Shown one piece after another: positions 53,399 through 64,000 of a stretch of 64,000 bases of DNA; position 1 is the first letter of the stretch; every line of letters begins with the position of its first letter. The notes beneath the pieces were generated by a model. It ran no database searches. It worked only from the letters and a program-made list of their open reading frames with translations, and was not told where the DNA came from. A program made the position numbers and the translations under genes. The DNA is from Amphiduros pacificus (taxonomy: Eukaryota; Annelida; Polychaeta; Phyllodocida; Hesionidae): contig OX439009.1 of assembly GCA_949316495.1 (NCBI GenBank), positions 41,453,443-41,517,442 of the forward strand, written 5' to 3'.

Positions 53399-55119
53399 TT
53401 TTTTCAAAAACATTTTCATGTCTCTCACCAAAACACCTGCTGAAAAATCATTGCTCGACACCATTTCCCTCCATAAAAGCAAAGTTAATACTAATTTACG
53501 ATGTCCTACTTCTCTTCTTCTACCCATACTGGGGTAAGACTATATATATATATAAATGTGTGGGTGTGGGTGTGGGTGTTATTAATCACAATATTTCACG
53601 GCATACTTGCAATATTTCTGTGTATATTTGTGAAGATATCGTTGAGAAGTGTTGCAGAGCACTTATTGTTCAGAAGGTTTAGTATTGGGAAACAGGACGT
53701 AGACCTGACATGGAAGTAGGCCTGACAGAGGGTCGCTCCTCATACCTCTGGTTGCCCGGCAACCATCACTGATGGTACTGTGACAGTGGCGACACCGTGC
53801 GGTAGTGAGGAGGGGGAACTTTGCAGCACCTAATTTAGAAATGCATGATTTCTGACTCTGTTTATCATTTGGAAGCCGTTGTTTGCTCTGGTCTTCTGAC
53901 ATGGAAATCAAGTACCGTTATAAAAGCCATAATGTGCTTATTGCAGATTCATTTTACCAGCCACATTTCCCTATCCACGTCCCGTGTTTGATCTTATCTT
54001 AAAAGCAATCCTCCTTATCCAGTAAAGGAAACCGAAACCCAATGTAAATCATTGATCAGTTATTAACTACAGATAAGAAAAAAGCTAAACTAACAGCATT
54101 TCAATCTTTAAATTGTATTTTAAAGTTGCACAACCATATGGACCATTATAATTTCTATCTTTCTGTGAACTGACTTTATTTTAGATAAAACAATCATGTG
54201 ATCTCTTCACTATGTTTTTTGCACACTGTCAAAATATCAATATCTGGTAGTGATTGTGAGGAAAATAGTGATTCTAACATTAGCCAAGTTGATATGGAAG
54301 AACAATATCTTTTGGAAATATTTTTATAATATTTAAAGAGATGGACATCATTTTCATGGTTTTCTTAATACAAGTAAGTCATAATTCACCAGATCGTACA
54401 TATTAAGAATAAGTGTTTTTAATGGAAAATGTGGAAAATATACTACTTTTACATATTGCATTGGACATGAGTTCCAATGATACACAGAAAGCAATCATAC
54501 ACTAACTTATTACATAAAATGAGATATTTCTGAATTTATGAAAACGTATTTACTGATGATGTAATGATGATAAAAATAATACACCAAACATCCAAGTAAA
54601 ATTTTATAAATAATTTAATTTTATATTTTCGGTTTTGAAAGGCCTTGAAAGTGTTTCATCTGGATATCACTCTTATGGAAATATTAACACATTCACAGAA
54701 TATACTGCAGTTTAAACTTGTAGCATCAGATGCATCACTTCGGTGAACATATTTAATTGGACAGCATAAGTTTCCGGGGTTGCCTTAATAATCTATTTCC
54801 GACTTTGACCAACCTAGAGCCACCACGTTAATGCTTTCACAGCCTGGTAACAGCTATAACAAATGATTTCCCTTTTACCACAATATGTGCGAATGCATTT
54901 GCCGCTCCTTCCTGTTCATTTGTGTATTCCTCTCCGACTGTTCATTACCCCATTGTTTCACCCTGGTAGATTCACTTATATAAAACATGTCATGTTTTAT
55001 CAAACTTCATAACTGTCAGATGCGCACACTTTATATAGACCTTTGCCAGATTATTTCAAATTTCAATACAAATATCCATGATTTGAACAAGTGCACTAAT
55101 ATGCTGTTTTCTTGAACAA
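53399..55119. other. Intergenic stretch between minisatellite and GPCR
   Basis: Only short unrecognised frames. A palindromic RFX-like X-box lies at 53750-53764 in a locally GC-richer part (53640-53900). The rest is AT-rich and probably contains the GPCR 3' untranslated region. Confidence 0.45.
53750..53764. promoter_or_regulatory. Candidate RFX-type X-box palindrome
   Basis: GGTTGCCCGGCAACC is a perfect 7+1+7 inverted repeat that fits the known RFX site GTTGCC-N-GGCAAC. No adjacent gene start is recognised, so its role is open. Confidence 0.4.
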
Positions 55120-56217
55120 TTAGATGTCAGTGCTGTCTGTTATCCTAGTTATAAGCCCCTCCTCATTTTGACCATCTGTTTCCATGGTACTGTTACTGGT
55201 TTTCTTGAAATAGTGCTTCAGAAAGCAACACCTGTTTCTGAGCGCCTCCTTGAAGTCTGCATTCCCAACTGTGTACAGGAGCGGATTGATAACTTTGGTG
55301 ATGCTTGTTGCCATGATACTATTAACCTTGAAAAGGTTGAAATTCTTACCACGCACAGATTGGTCACACAAGGCATAAAGTACTGTTGCAATGCAAAGTG
55401 GAACCCACACAATGAAAAACATCAGAAATATGGCAAACATCACTTTGACAGATTTGGAGATATTGAGCCACTTCGTAGATTGCATCTTTAATGTTGATCT
55501 AGCTTTTCTGCACAGTTCTGTGGTGTAGTCATGGTGAAATTGTTGTTTACTTTTACGGATTTCTTTGAAAATAAAGGCGTATAAAAGCAGGTTATAAATA
55601 AATGGAACAATGCCAGCAAAGACGATGACACCGGAGAGCTGCACTGTGGAGATACTTACATTGTGTAGTCCACATAAAGGTGAGAGAATTAATGACTCTG
55701 GCCAAGGAATAAAAACACTAAGAGACAGGAACAAGGAAGCGGTCCATATGATGCATATAGCTTTGCGGACATTGTGAGATGTTACCAGACTATTATGGTG
55801 TAATGGTTTGCATACAGCAATGTACCTATCTGTAGTCACTGCAACAATAGACCAATAAGAAGCTATCCCACAAGTCATCAGGGTCAAATTTAGCATGACA
55901 CATCCGGTGGAAGGTGTGTACCCCATGGTCATCTTGACCATCATGTTGACACTTGCTAGAGCAAATATAGAGTGTATTATATCAGCCATGGTCAGAGACA
56001 GAACCAACTGGTTAGCAGGAGTTTGCAGCTTTTTCACATGCATATAAAGGTACAGAACTGTTCCGTTTATAAAGATGGCAATGGCAGTCACTGTATTTAA
56101 TATCCAGAATGCAGGGTGGTGCAAATGATAGAATACAGCCACGTGAAAATACTGTTTCTCCATGTCCAGTGTGTCATTGTAGAAGGTTAAGATCTCCAAT
56201 GGGTTGCTTGCATTCAT
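55120..56217 (-). CDS. Intronless orphan rhodopsin-class GPCR, 365 aa
   Basis: A class A seven-transmembrane receptor at the plasma membrane, ligand unknown. The ATG at 56217 is chosen as first Met; the open frame runs 20 codons further up without an ATG. N-glycosylation sites at N2 and N14 precede TM1 (about 36-60). TM2 has LSLTMAD, and C106 and C182 can form the TM3-ECL2 disulphide. TM3 ends with DRY (130-132), TM6 has VWVP in place of CWxP (270-273), TM7 has NPLLY (311-315), and Cys330-331 are possible palmitoyl sites. The TM1 Asn is in an NG order (FINGTVLYL). The subfamily is not recognised; GPR84-, Moody- or melatonin-like orphans are possible. A decayed relative lies about 3 kb upstream in the same orientation. 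Confidence 0.88.
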   Translation of the reverse strand: MNASNPLEILTFYNDTLDMEKQYFHVAVFYHLHHPAFWILNTVTAIAIFINGTVLYLYMHVKKLQTPANQLVLSLTMADIIHSIFALASVNMMVKMTMGYTPSTGCVMLNLTLMTCGIASYWSIVAVTTDRYIAVCKPLHHNSLVTSHNVRKAICIIWTASLFLSLSVFIPWPESLILSPLCGLHNVSISTVQLSGVIVFAGIVPFIYNLLLYAFIFKEIRKSKQQFHHDYTTELCRKARSTLKMQSTKWLNISKSVKVMFAIFLMFFIVWVPLCIATVLYALCDQSVRGKNFNLFKVNSIMATSITKVINPLLYTVGNADFKEALRNRCCFLKHYFKKTSNSTMETDGQNEEGLITRITDSTDI

Positions 56218-57487
56218 TGTTCTCCTGTGTCCATTAAATGCCACAAATGACAATAATTCTCCAGCGCTTAGTGTCAACTCAGGATTGTTGCTATACTCAC
56301 TGTGCTGCTGCTGCTGCTGTCAAATGTTTCTGGTTAATGTCAGACAATATGGATGCAAATGATGGTCATAATGAAATGTTAATGATATGCATGTACAAAC
56401 AAAATTTTATTTTGGGTTTCATAAACACCATTTCTTATAGAAGTTGGGACGTTTTTCTTTAATTATTAATCCTTTTTCTTTCAGCAATTGTTTTTGCTTT
56501 TTGGACATCTGAATTGTCCCATCCACAGGTGTATGTTTACATCTACCTTACCCCCAGGGGTACGATATCTGTCTTGCATGACAATCACAGTTTGGTTCCC
56601 AGTTGATGGGAGGACCAAGAAAGGTTTGAGAACTATTAATGAGGTGTTTCTCGCGACATAGTTTGTCTTTTATTATTCTTCCTGAGGAGCAGGGCATTAT
56701 TTACTGTATGATGCAGACTGCTGAGTAGCAGGTTTATGTGCATAATATAATGTCACGGCTCAGTTTGTGAGTGCTAATAGTATGTGTATGGCACAACAGT
56801 CAATGCAGGATTCATTAATGTGGCGAGTTATACTTGCCTAGTAATGGACTAACACAATGATGCATCTATGCTGATGGTGGTCTGACAAGATGAGAGTACA
56901 TTTATACAGCACTATAAACAAGTCATTATTGCTGCACAATAGTTGGAATTCGATAATGTCCTGTATCTGATCTGTTCAAGGTACATCAGGTCTATTATAT
57001 ATCATATGCATTTGTGGACATTCTATTTCTGTCTGGACTATTTTATCTGTCCATCATCAACAGAACAATTTATTAAATTTGCTATGCCTGGTGACTGCCA
57101 AACAACTCACCACTTTAGTCTCAACTTTATTCTATGTTAAATGTCTTATCATTGGGCTTAGATTCTGACCAACCAATCTTACTTGTGCAGTGTGGATGAA
57201 TAAACCAATCATTCTTAGGCCAACCAATCAATGTTCTCATTAACTTTGCCGTCATTGCCCAATATTTGCAGCAATTTGGCCCATATTGGCCATGACATCA
57301 GCTAGATATCAGGTGGAGGGTGATTACAACACATGCATCAGACCTGCATATTGGATGAGGTGTTTGCCAATAATTCTACACGCTCACCAAATCTCCGTGG
57401 TGCCCGGCTCTCCAAGGCCATTTGACCTTTAAGACCTTTACCTGACCCTGAATTGGCAATCTTGGATTTTTACCAGTATCTGTGCAG
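56218..57487. other. Region upstream of the GPCR
   Basis: Starts with a short CTG repeat (56302-56319). No exon, RNA gene or large repeat is recognised. The GPCR promoter should lie in its left part, but no element can be named. Confidence 0.4.
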
Positions 57488-58015
57488 CGACATGGGGCCC
57501 GGCAACATGGGGCCCGGCGACATGGGACCCACCGACATGGGACCCGGCAAGATGGGGCCCAGCGACATGGGGCCCAGCGACATGGGACCCAGCGACATGG
57601 GACCCGGCAACCGACATGGGGGCCGACGACATGGGGACCAGCGACATGGGGCCCAGCGACATGGGACCCGGCAACCGACATGGGACCCGGCAACCGACAT
57701 GGGACCCACCGACATGGGACCCGGCGACATGGGGCCCAGCGACATGGGGCCCAGCGACATGGGGCCCGGCGACATGGGACCCGGTGACATGGGGCCCGGC
57801 AACATGGGGCCCAGCGACATGGGACCCGGCAACCGACATGGGACCCGGCAACTGACATGAAACCTGGCGACATGGGACCTGGCGACATGGGACCCAGCGA
57901 CATGGGACCTGGCAACCGACATGGGACCTGGCGACATGGGACCTGGCGACATGGGACCCAGCGACATGGGACCTGGCAACCGACATGGGACCTGGCGACA
58001 TGGGGCCCGGCTCGC
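57488..58015. repeat. GC-rich minisatellite, 15-bp unit, about 34 copies
   Basis: Units of GACATGGGACCCGGC and variants (GGGGCCCAGC, GGGACCTGGC, GGGACCCGGCAACC). Every unit contains a GGGNCCC palindrome or near-palindrome. Much more GC-rich than its surroundings. Both strands are open, but the frames are not genes. Confidence 0.95.
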
Positions 58016-58108
58016 GAACCCAAAATGGGGGTAAGCCGTGCAGAGCATAGTGACACAATAGAGAGCCAACCTGAAATCCACCACACACCCCCACCCACAA
58101 ACAGCACC
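58016..58108. other. Spacer between two arrays
   Basis: Unique sequence with CCACACACCCCCACCC; nothing recognised. Confidence 0.35.
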
Positions 58109-58640
58109 TCAATCACGTGACTAGCAACACCCCAATCACGTGACTGTAAAGAAAAACATTAACACCAATAACATGTCCATATATATGGACAGTACACCAC
58201 CTCGCAGGTGACCGTATGTCTTTGCCCGGAATTCCGGTCACACGTCACTGGAACTTGTGGTTGTTGTTTAGGGTTTCCCTGTTCTATATTTATGTCAATC
58301 AATCAGAGCAATCCCCTCCATAATAGTGACATTATTCGCCCGCTGCACAAACCCATTGCAACGAGATGTCCTTGATAGTCCTTATATAGATTTGGACTGC
58401 ATAGTCTAAGAAAAACACCACCCCAATCACGTGACTATCAAATAAAACACCACCTCAATCACGTGACCATCAAATAAAACACCACCTCAATCACGTGACT
58501 ATCAAATAAAACACCACCCCAATCACGTGACTATCAAATAAAACACCACCTCAATCACGTGACCATCAAATAAAACACCACCTCAATCACGTGACCATCA
58601 AATAAAACACCACATCAATCACGTGACTATCAAATAATCA
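58109..58640 (+). repeat. E-box minisatellite, 31-bp unit
   Basis: Seven tandem copies at 58418-58640 and two outlying copies at 58109-58145. Each holds CAATCACGTGACTATCAAAT, with the palindromic E-box CACGTG. Between the outliers and the array lies unique sequence (58150-58410). Confidence 0.93.
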
Positions 58641-58773
58641 CATTTGACAGTGAAGCACATCATGCAAGGTCATTGTTCAGTGTACGTTTTTATGCTGATC
58701 ATTCTTCCACATTTATACTGATTACATTTCCCAATAACATTGAATGACTTAATGTGTCGATGTGCCGTTAAGA

Positions 58774-58826
58774 ATTCATTCATTCATTCATTCATTCATT
58801 CATTCATTCATTCATTCATTCATTCA
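58774..58826. repeat. (ATTC)n microsatellite
   Basis: About 13 copies of ATTC. Confidence 0.97.
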
Positions 58827-59344
58827 TGATCATGTGACCTATTACTCATTCACACCGTTGCCATGAAATACATGTACACAGTTACCGATAGAATTCAATT
58901 ATTTCTTAATACTTTCTTAAAACTGAAATCATTTTCAATCTTCTCAGATATACACCAGAGACATAATCATCATAAGTTGGAGTAATACATGTTAAGTACT
59001 TGTATTTTAACTCATAACACTATTTATCACTCAATGATCTGGGTAAATCGGATGGAAGTAAAACCATTCAAGATATAAACTGTGTTACTGATTAACAATT
59101 TTAAAATGTCACCAAACCTATAAAGTAGAGAGCTAACAGTTGCAAGTGTTCAAGGACAATACACATTAACTTAATCAATAAGCTTCTGTGAAGAACGATA
59201 TGGATGACGACAGAGTGTATCTATACAATTCTTTTTTTTTTTTCTTCTTTTTTTTGACTCATATATCAAATGCATTTGTTTGATGTGTTTTCCTTGAATC
59301 GTCCTGATTTTTGTGCTTGAACTTTCTGTCCTTTAGACAAATGT
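58827..59344. other. Intergenic, unique
   Basis: AT-rich, a poly-T tract near 59230-59257; no gene recognised. Confidence 0.4.
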
Positions 59345-59701
59345 ATATGTCATTTATGGCTTTTTTGGGATGATCACATTAGTAAAAGCCATTCCCATAA
59401 GCCACAAAGAAGATGGTGATATTGGCATAGCGAAGACACTCTCTCCAGGGGACCACGCTGAGGGTCGCACAAAAGTGGGGTCCACGCTCCGAAGACCATC
59501 AGAGATATTGCAAAGAGGAATCTCACTGATTTGGAGATATCAGGTCGTGGGTTTGATTCCCTTTTGATTACTAGTCTTGCTGAAGTCGATGCTGACTTTG
59601 TCGGATTTCTCTAAATATAAGTATGTACGGAACGACACATAAAGAAATGGAACAGTTCCAACTTCCATCATCTGGAGAAACAAAGCTCCAGATAAGGATG
59701 A
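59345..59701 (-). pseudogene. Decayed paralogue of the 55-kb GPCR (TM5-TM7)
   Basis: Minus-strand translation in three frames gives, in order, SLSGALFLQMMEVGTVPFLY and YILIFREIRQSQHRLQQD (TM5 and inner loop 3), then PDISKSVRFLFAISLMVFGA with WTPLL (TM6), then LWLMGMAFTNVIIPK (TM7). The intact receptor has QLSGVIVFAGIVPFIY, YAFIFKEIRKSKQQFHHD, LNISKSVKVMFAIFLMFF, WVPL and NSIMATSITKVINPLLY. There is at least one frameshift inside TM5, a stop and a shortened loop after QQD, a frameshift after TM6 and a stop where NPxxY should be. TM1-TM4 are missing; the giant minisatellite begins exactly where they should be. Confidence 0.82.
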
Positions 59702-62700
59702 TTGAGACGTGGATTACACGGTATTCATGTAGAGTATGGACCATTGAGACGTGGATTACGCGGTATTTATGTAGAGTATGGCTGATTGAGACGTGGATTA
59801 CACAGTATTCATGTAGAGTATGAACCATTGAGATGTTGATTACACGGTATTCACGTAGAGTATGATCGATTGAGACGTGGATTACACAGTATTTATGTAG
59901 AGTATGGACCATTGAGACGTGGATTACACGGTATTCATGTAGAGTATGGACCATTGAGACGTGGATTACACGGTATTCATGTAGAGTATGGACCATTGAG
60001 ACGTGGATTACACAGTATTCATGTAGAGTATGAACCATTGAGACGTGGATTACACAGTATTCATGTAGAGTATGGACCATTGAGACGTGGATTACACAGT
60101 ATTCATATAGAGTATGAACGATTGAGATGTTGATTACACGGTATTCACGTAGAGTATGATCGATTGAGACGTGGATTACACAGTATTTATGTAGAGTATG
60201 GACCATTGAGACGTGGATTACACGGTATTCATGTAGAGTATGAACCATTGAGACGTGGATTACACGGTATTCATGTAGAGTATGGATGATTGAGACGTGG
60301 ATTACACGGTATTCATGTAGAGTATGAACAATTGAGACGTGGATTACACAGTATTCATGTAGAGTATGAACCATTGGGACGTGGATTACACGGTATTCAT
60401 GTAGAGTATGGACCATTGAGACGTGGATTACACAGTATTCATGTAGAGTATGAACGATTGAGACGTGGATTACACGGTATTCATGTAGAGTATGAACCAT
60501 TGAGACGTGGATTACACAGTATTCATGTAGAGTATGAACCATTGAGACGTGGATTACACGGTATTCATGTAGAGTATGAACGATTGAGACGTGGATTACA
60601 CAGTATTCATGTAGAGTATGGACCATTGAGACGTGGATTACACAGTATTCATGTAGAGTATGAACCATTGAGACGTGGATTACACGGTATTCATGTAGAG
60701 TATGGATCATTGAGACGTTGATTACACGGTATTCATGTAGAGTATGAACCATTGAGACGTGGATTACACAGTATTCATGTAGAGCATGGACCATTGGGAC
60801 GTGGATTACACAGTTTTCATGTAGAGTATGAACCATTGAGACGTGGATTACACGGTATTCATGTAGAGTATGGACGATTGAGACGTGGATTACACAGTAT
60901 TCATGTAGAGCATGGACCATTGGGACGTGGATTACACAGTATTCATGTAGAGCATGGACCATTGGGACGTGGATTACACAGTATTCATGTAGAGTATGGA
61001 CCATTGAGACGTGGATTACACGGTATTCATGTAGAGTATGAACCATTGAGACGTGGATTACACGGTATTCATGTAGAGCATGGACGATTGAGACGTGGAT
61101 TACACGGTATTCATGTAGATTATGGACCATTGAGACGTGGATTACACGGTATTCATGTAGAGTATGAACCATTGAGACGTGGATTACACAGTATTCATGT
61201 AGAGTATGGACCATTGAGACGTGGATTACGCGGTATTCATGTAGAGTATGAACAATTGGGACGTGGCTTAGACGGTATTCATGTAGAGTATGGACGATTG
61301 AGACGTGGATTACACAGTATTCATGTAGAGTATGGACCATTGAGACGTGGATTACACAGTATTCATGTAGAGTATGAACCATTGAGACGTGGATTACGCG
61401 GTATTCATGTAGAGTATGGACGATTGAGACGTGGATTACACGGTATTCATGTAGAGTATGAACAATTGAGACGTGGATTACACGGTATTCATGTAGAGTA
61501 TGGACCATTGAGACGTGGATTACGCGGTATTCATGTAGAGTAAGGACCATTGAGACGTGGATTACGCGGTATTCATGTAGAGTATGGACCATTGAGACGT
61601 GGATTACACAGTATTCATGTAGAGTATGGACCATTGAGACGTGGATTACACAGTATTCATGTAGAGTATGAACCATTGAGACGTGGATTACACAGTATTC
61701 ATGTAGAGTATGGACGATTGAGACGTGGATTACACAGTATTCATGTAGAGTATGGATGATTGAGACGTGGATTACACGGTATTCATGTAGAGTATGGACG
61801 ATTGAGACGTGGATTACACAGTTTTCATGTAGAGTATGGACCATTGAGACGTGGATTACACGGTATTCATGTAGAGTATGAACAATTGAGACGTGGATTA
61901 CACAGTATTCATGTAGAGTATGGACGATTGAGACGTGGATTACACAGTATTCATGTAGAGTATGGACGATTGAGACGTGGATTACACGGTATTCATGTAG
62001 AGTATGAACCATTGAGACGTGGATTACACGGTATTCATGTAGAGTATGAACAATTGAGACGTGGATTACACGGTATTCATGTAGAGTATGAACCATTGAG
62101 ACGTGGATTACACGGTATTCATGTAGAGTATGAACAATTGAGACGTGGATTACACAGTATTCATGTAGAGTATGAACCATTGGGACGTGGATTACACAGT
62201 TTTCATGTAGAGTATGGACCATTGAGACGTGGATTACACGGTATTCATGTAGAGTATGAACAATTGAGACGTGGATTACACAGTATTCATGTAGAGTATG
62301 AACCATTGGGACGTGGATTACACAGTATTCATGTAGAGTATGGACGATTGAGACGTGGATTACACGGTATTCATGTAGAGTATGAACCATTGAGACGTGG
62401 ATTACACGGTATTCATGTAGAGTATGAACAATTGAGACGTGGATTACACGGTATTCATGTAGAGTATGGACCATTGAGACGTGGATTACACAGTATTCAT
62501 GTAGAGTATGAACCATTGAGACGTGGATTACACGGTATTCATGTAGAGTATGAACCATTGAGACGTGGATTACACAGTATTCATGTAGAGTATGAACGAT
62601 TGAGACGTGGATTACACAGTATTCATGTAGAATATGAACAATTGAGACGTGGATTACACAGTATTCATGTAGAGTATGAACCATTGAGACGTGGATTACA

Positions 62701-64000
62701 CGGTATTCATGTAGAGTATGAACCATTGAGACGTGGATTACACAGTATTCATGTAGAGTATGAACGATTGAGACGTGGATTACACAGTATTCATGTAGAG
62801 TATGGACCATTGAGACGTGGATTACACGGTATTCATGTAGAGTATGAACAATTGAGACGTGGATTACACAGTATTCATGTAGAGTATGAACCATTGGGAC
62901 GTGGATTACACAGTATTCATGTAGAGTATGGACGATTGAGACGTGGATTACACGGTATTCATGTAGAGTATGAACAATTGAGACGTGGATTACACGGTAT
63001 TCATGTAGAGTATGAACCATTGAGACGTGGATTACACGGTATTCATGTAGAGTATGGACCATTGAGATGTGGATTACACAGTATTCATGTAGAGTATGAA
63101 CGATTGAGACGTGGATTACACAGTATTCATGTAGAGCATGGACGATTGAGACGTGGATTACACAGTATTCATGTAGAGTATGAACCATTGAGACGTGGAT
63201 TACACGGTATTCATGTAGAGTATGAACCATTGAGACGTGGATTACACAGTATTCATGTAGAGTATGAACGATTGAGACGTGGATTACACAGTATTCATGT
63301 AGAGCATGGACGATTGAGACGTGGATTACACAGTATTCATGTAGAGTATGAACCATTGAGACGTGGATTACACGGTATTCATGTAGAGTATGAACCATTG
63401 AGACGTGGATTACACAGTATTCATGTAGAGTATGGATGATTGAGACGTGGATTACACGGTATTCATGTAGAGTATGAACCATTGAGACGTGGATTACACG
63501 GTATTCATGTAGAGTATGAACATTGAGACGTGGATTACACAGTATTCATGTAGAGTATGAACCATTGAGACGTGGATTACACAGTATTCATGTAGAGTAT
63601 GAACGATTGAGACGTGGATTACACAGTATTCATGTAGAGTATGAACCATTGAGACGTGGATTACACAGTATTCATGTAGAGTATGAATCATTGAGACGTG
63701 GATTACACGGTATTCATGTAGAGTATGAACGATTGAGACGTGGATTACACGGTATTCATGTAGAGTATGGGCGATTGAGACGTGGATTACAAGGTATTCA
63801 TGTAGAGTATGAACCATTGAGACGTGGATTACACGGTATTCATGTAGAGTATGGACCATTGAGACGTGGATTACACAGTTTTCATGTAGAGGATGGACCA
63901 TTGAGACGTGGATTACACGGTATTCATGTAGAGTATGGACCATTGAGACGTGGATTACACGGTATTCATGTAGAGTATGGACCATTGAGACGTGGATTAC
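59702..64000. repeat. Giant minisatellite, 42-bp unit, about 102 copies, runs off the window
   Basis: Unit (plus strand): CATTGAGACGTGGATTACAC then (A/G)GTATTCATGTAGAGTATG(A/G)A. Copies differ at a few recurring sites (CACAGT/CACGGT, ACCATT/ACGATT/ACAATT, GTATGAA/GTATGGA/GCATGGA, TGAGACG/TGGGACG). Because 42 is divisible by three, both strands stay open for thousands of bases. The right end is outside the window. Confidence 0.97.

Noticed and set aside
51614-53527. 637-codon Cys/Val-rich frame
   Set aside because: Translation of a CA-rich minisatellite.
53663-53911. 82-codon minus-strand frame
   Set aside because: No recognisable domain, no convincing start or neighbours; kept only as a locally GC-richer region.
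57376-58120. Overlapping frames of about 200 codons in the GC-rich block
   Set aside because: All follow from a 15-bp repeat without stops on either strand.
59702-59800. Origin of the 42-bp unit from the receptor loop before TM5
   Set aside because: There is a faint likeness (CTACA...GTAAT..CTC) to the intact receptor, but too weak by eye to claim.
59571-63482. 1303-codon open frame, and long frames on the other strand
   Set aside because: Reading through the 42-bp minisatellite. Only the last part touches real coding ancestry, the decayed GPCR.

Overview
This window is from an animal nuclear genome, most likely a marine invertebrate; the phylum cannot be fixed from the sequence. The reasons are an intron-rich class C receptor gene, an intronless rhodopsin-type receptor, LINE and tRNA-derived SINE fragments, inverted-repeat DNA elements, a tyrosine-recombinase (DIRS-order) retroelement and a very heavy load of minisatellites. 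No prokaryotic gene organisation is present.

Layout. 1-8556: two head-to-tail, nearly identical units of a DIRS/Ngaro-like retroelement on the minus strand; the second unit runs off the left edge. 8557-9410: 3' end of a CR1/L2-like LINE ending in about 260 bp of ATT repeat. 9411-11166: intergenic, with a dispersed repeat that recurs at 48.2 kb. 11167-49450 (+): a complete 17-exon gene for a GABA-B-type metabotropic receptor. The predicted protein is 790 aa: signal peptide, Venus-flytrap ligand domain, seven membrane segments and a short coiled-coil tail. 50.1-51.2 kb: SINE-like sequence, a LINE reverse-transcriptase fragment and a dispersed repeat. 51.2-53.4 kb: minisatellites. 55120-56217 (-): an intronless orphan class A GPCR of 365 aa. 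57.5-58.6 kb: a GC-rich array and an array of CACGTG E-boxes. 59345-59701 (-): a decayed paralogue of that GPCR, covering TM5-TM7 only. 59.7 kb to the window end: a giant 42-bp minisatellite of about 100 copies that abuts the decayed receptor.

The most unusual observation concerns the receptor gene. In five of its exons (3, 5, 7, 9, 11) the 5' splice site itself lies inside a tandem array. For exons 5, 7, 9 and 11 the repeated unit is the last 34-45 bp of the coding exon, followed in exons 7, 9 and 11 by the first 20-25 bp of intron. The start of each of these introns therefore carries from 2 to about 75 additional intact copies of its own exon end plus donor site, roughly 150 spare donors in total. 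Exon 5 is extreme: its 45-bp unit is a multiple of three, is mostly open, and starts and ends at GAG|GTGAGT. Use of a later donor would add blocks of 15 residues to the ligand-binding domain without changing frame.

The receptor also looks mosaic. Its ligand pocket resembles GABBR1 (several GABA-contact residues kept, but the key Glu is Met), while its membrane domain and tail resemble GABBR2. One intron appears to use a GC-AG boundary.
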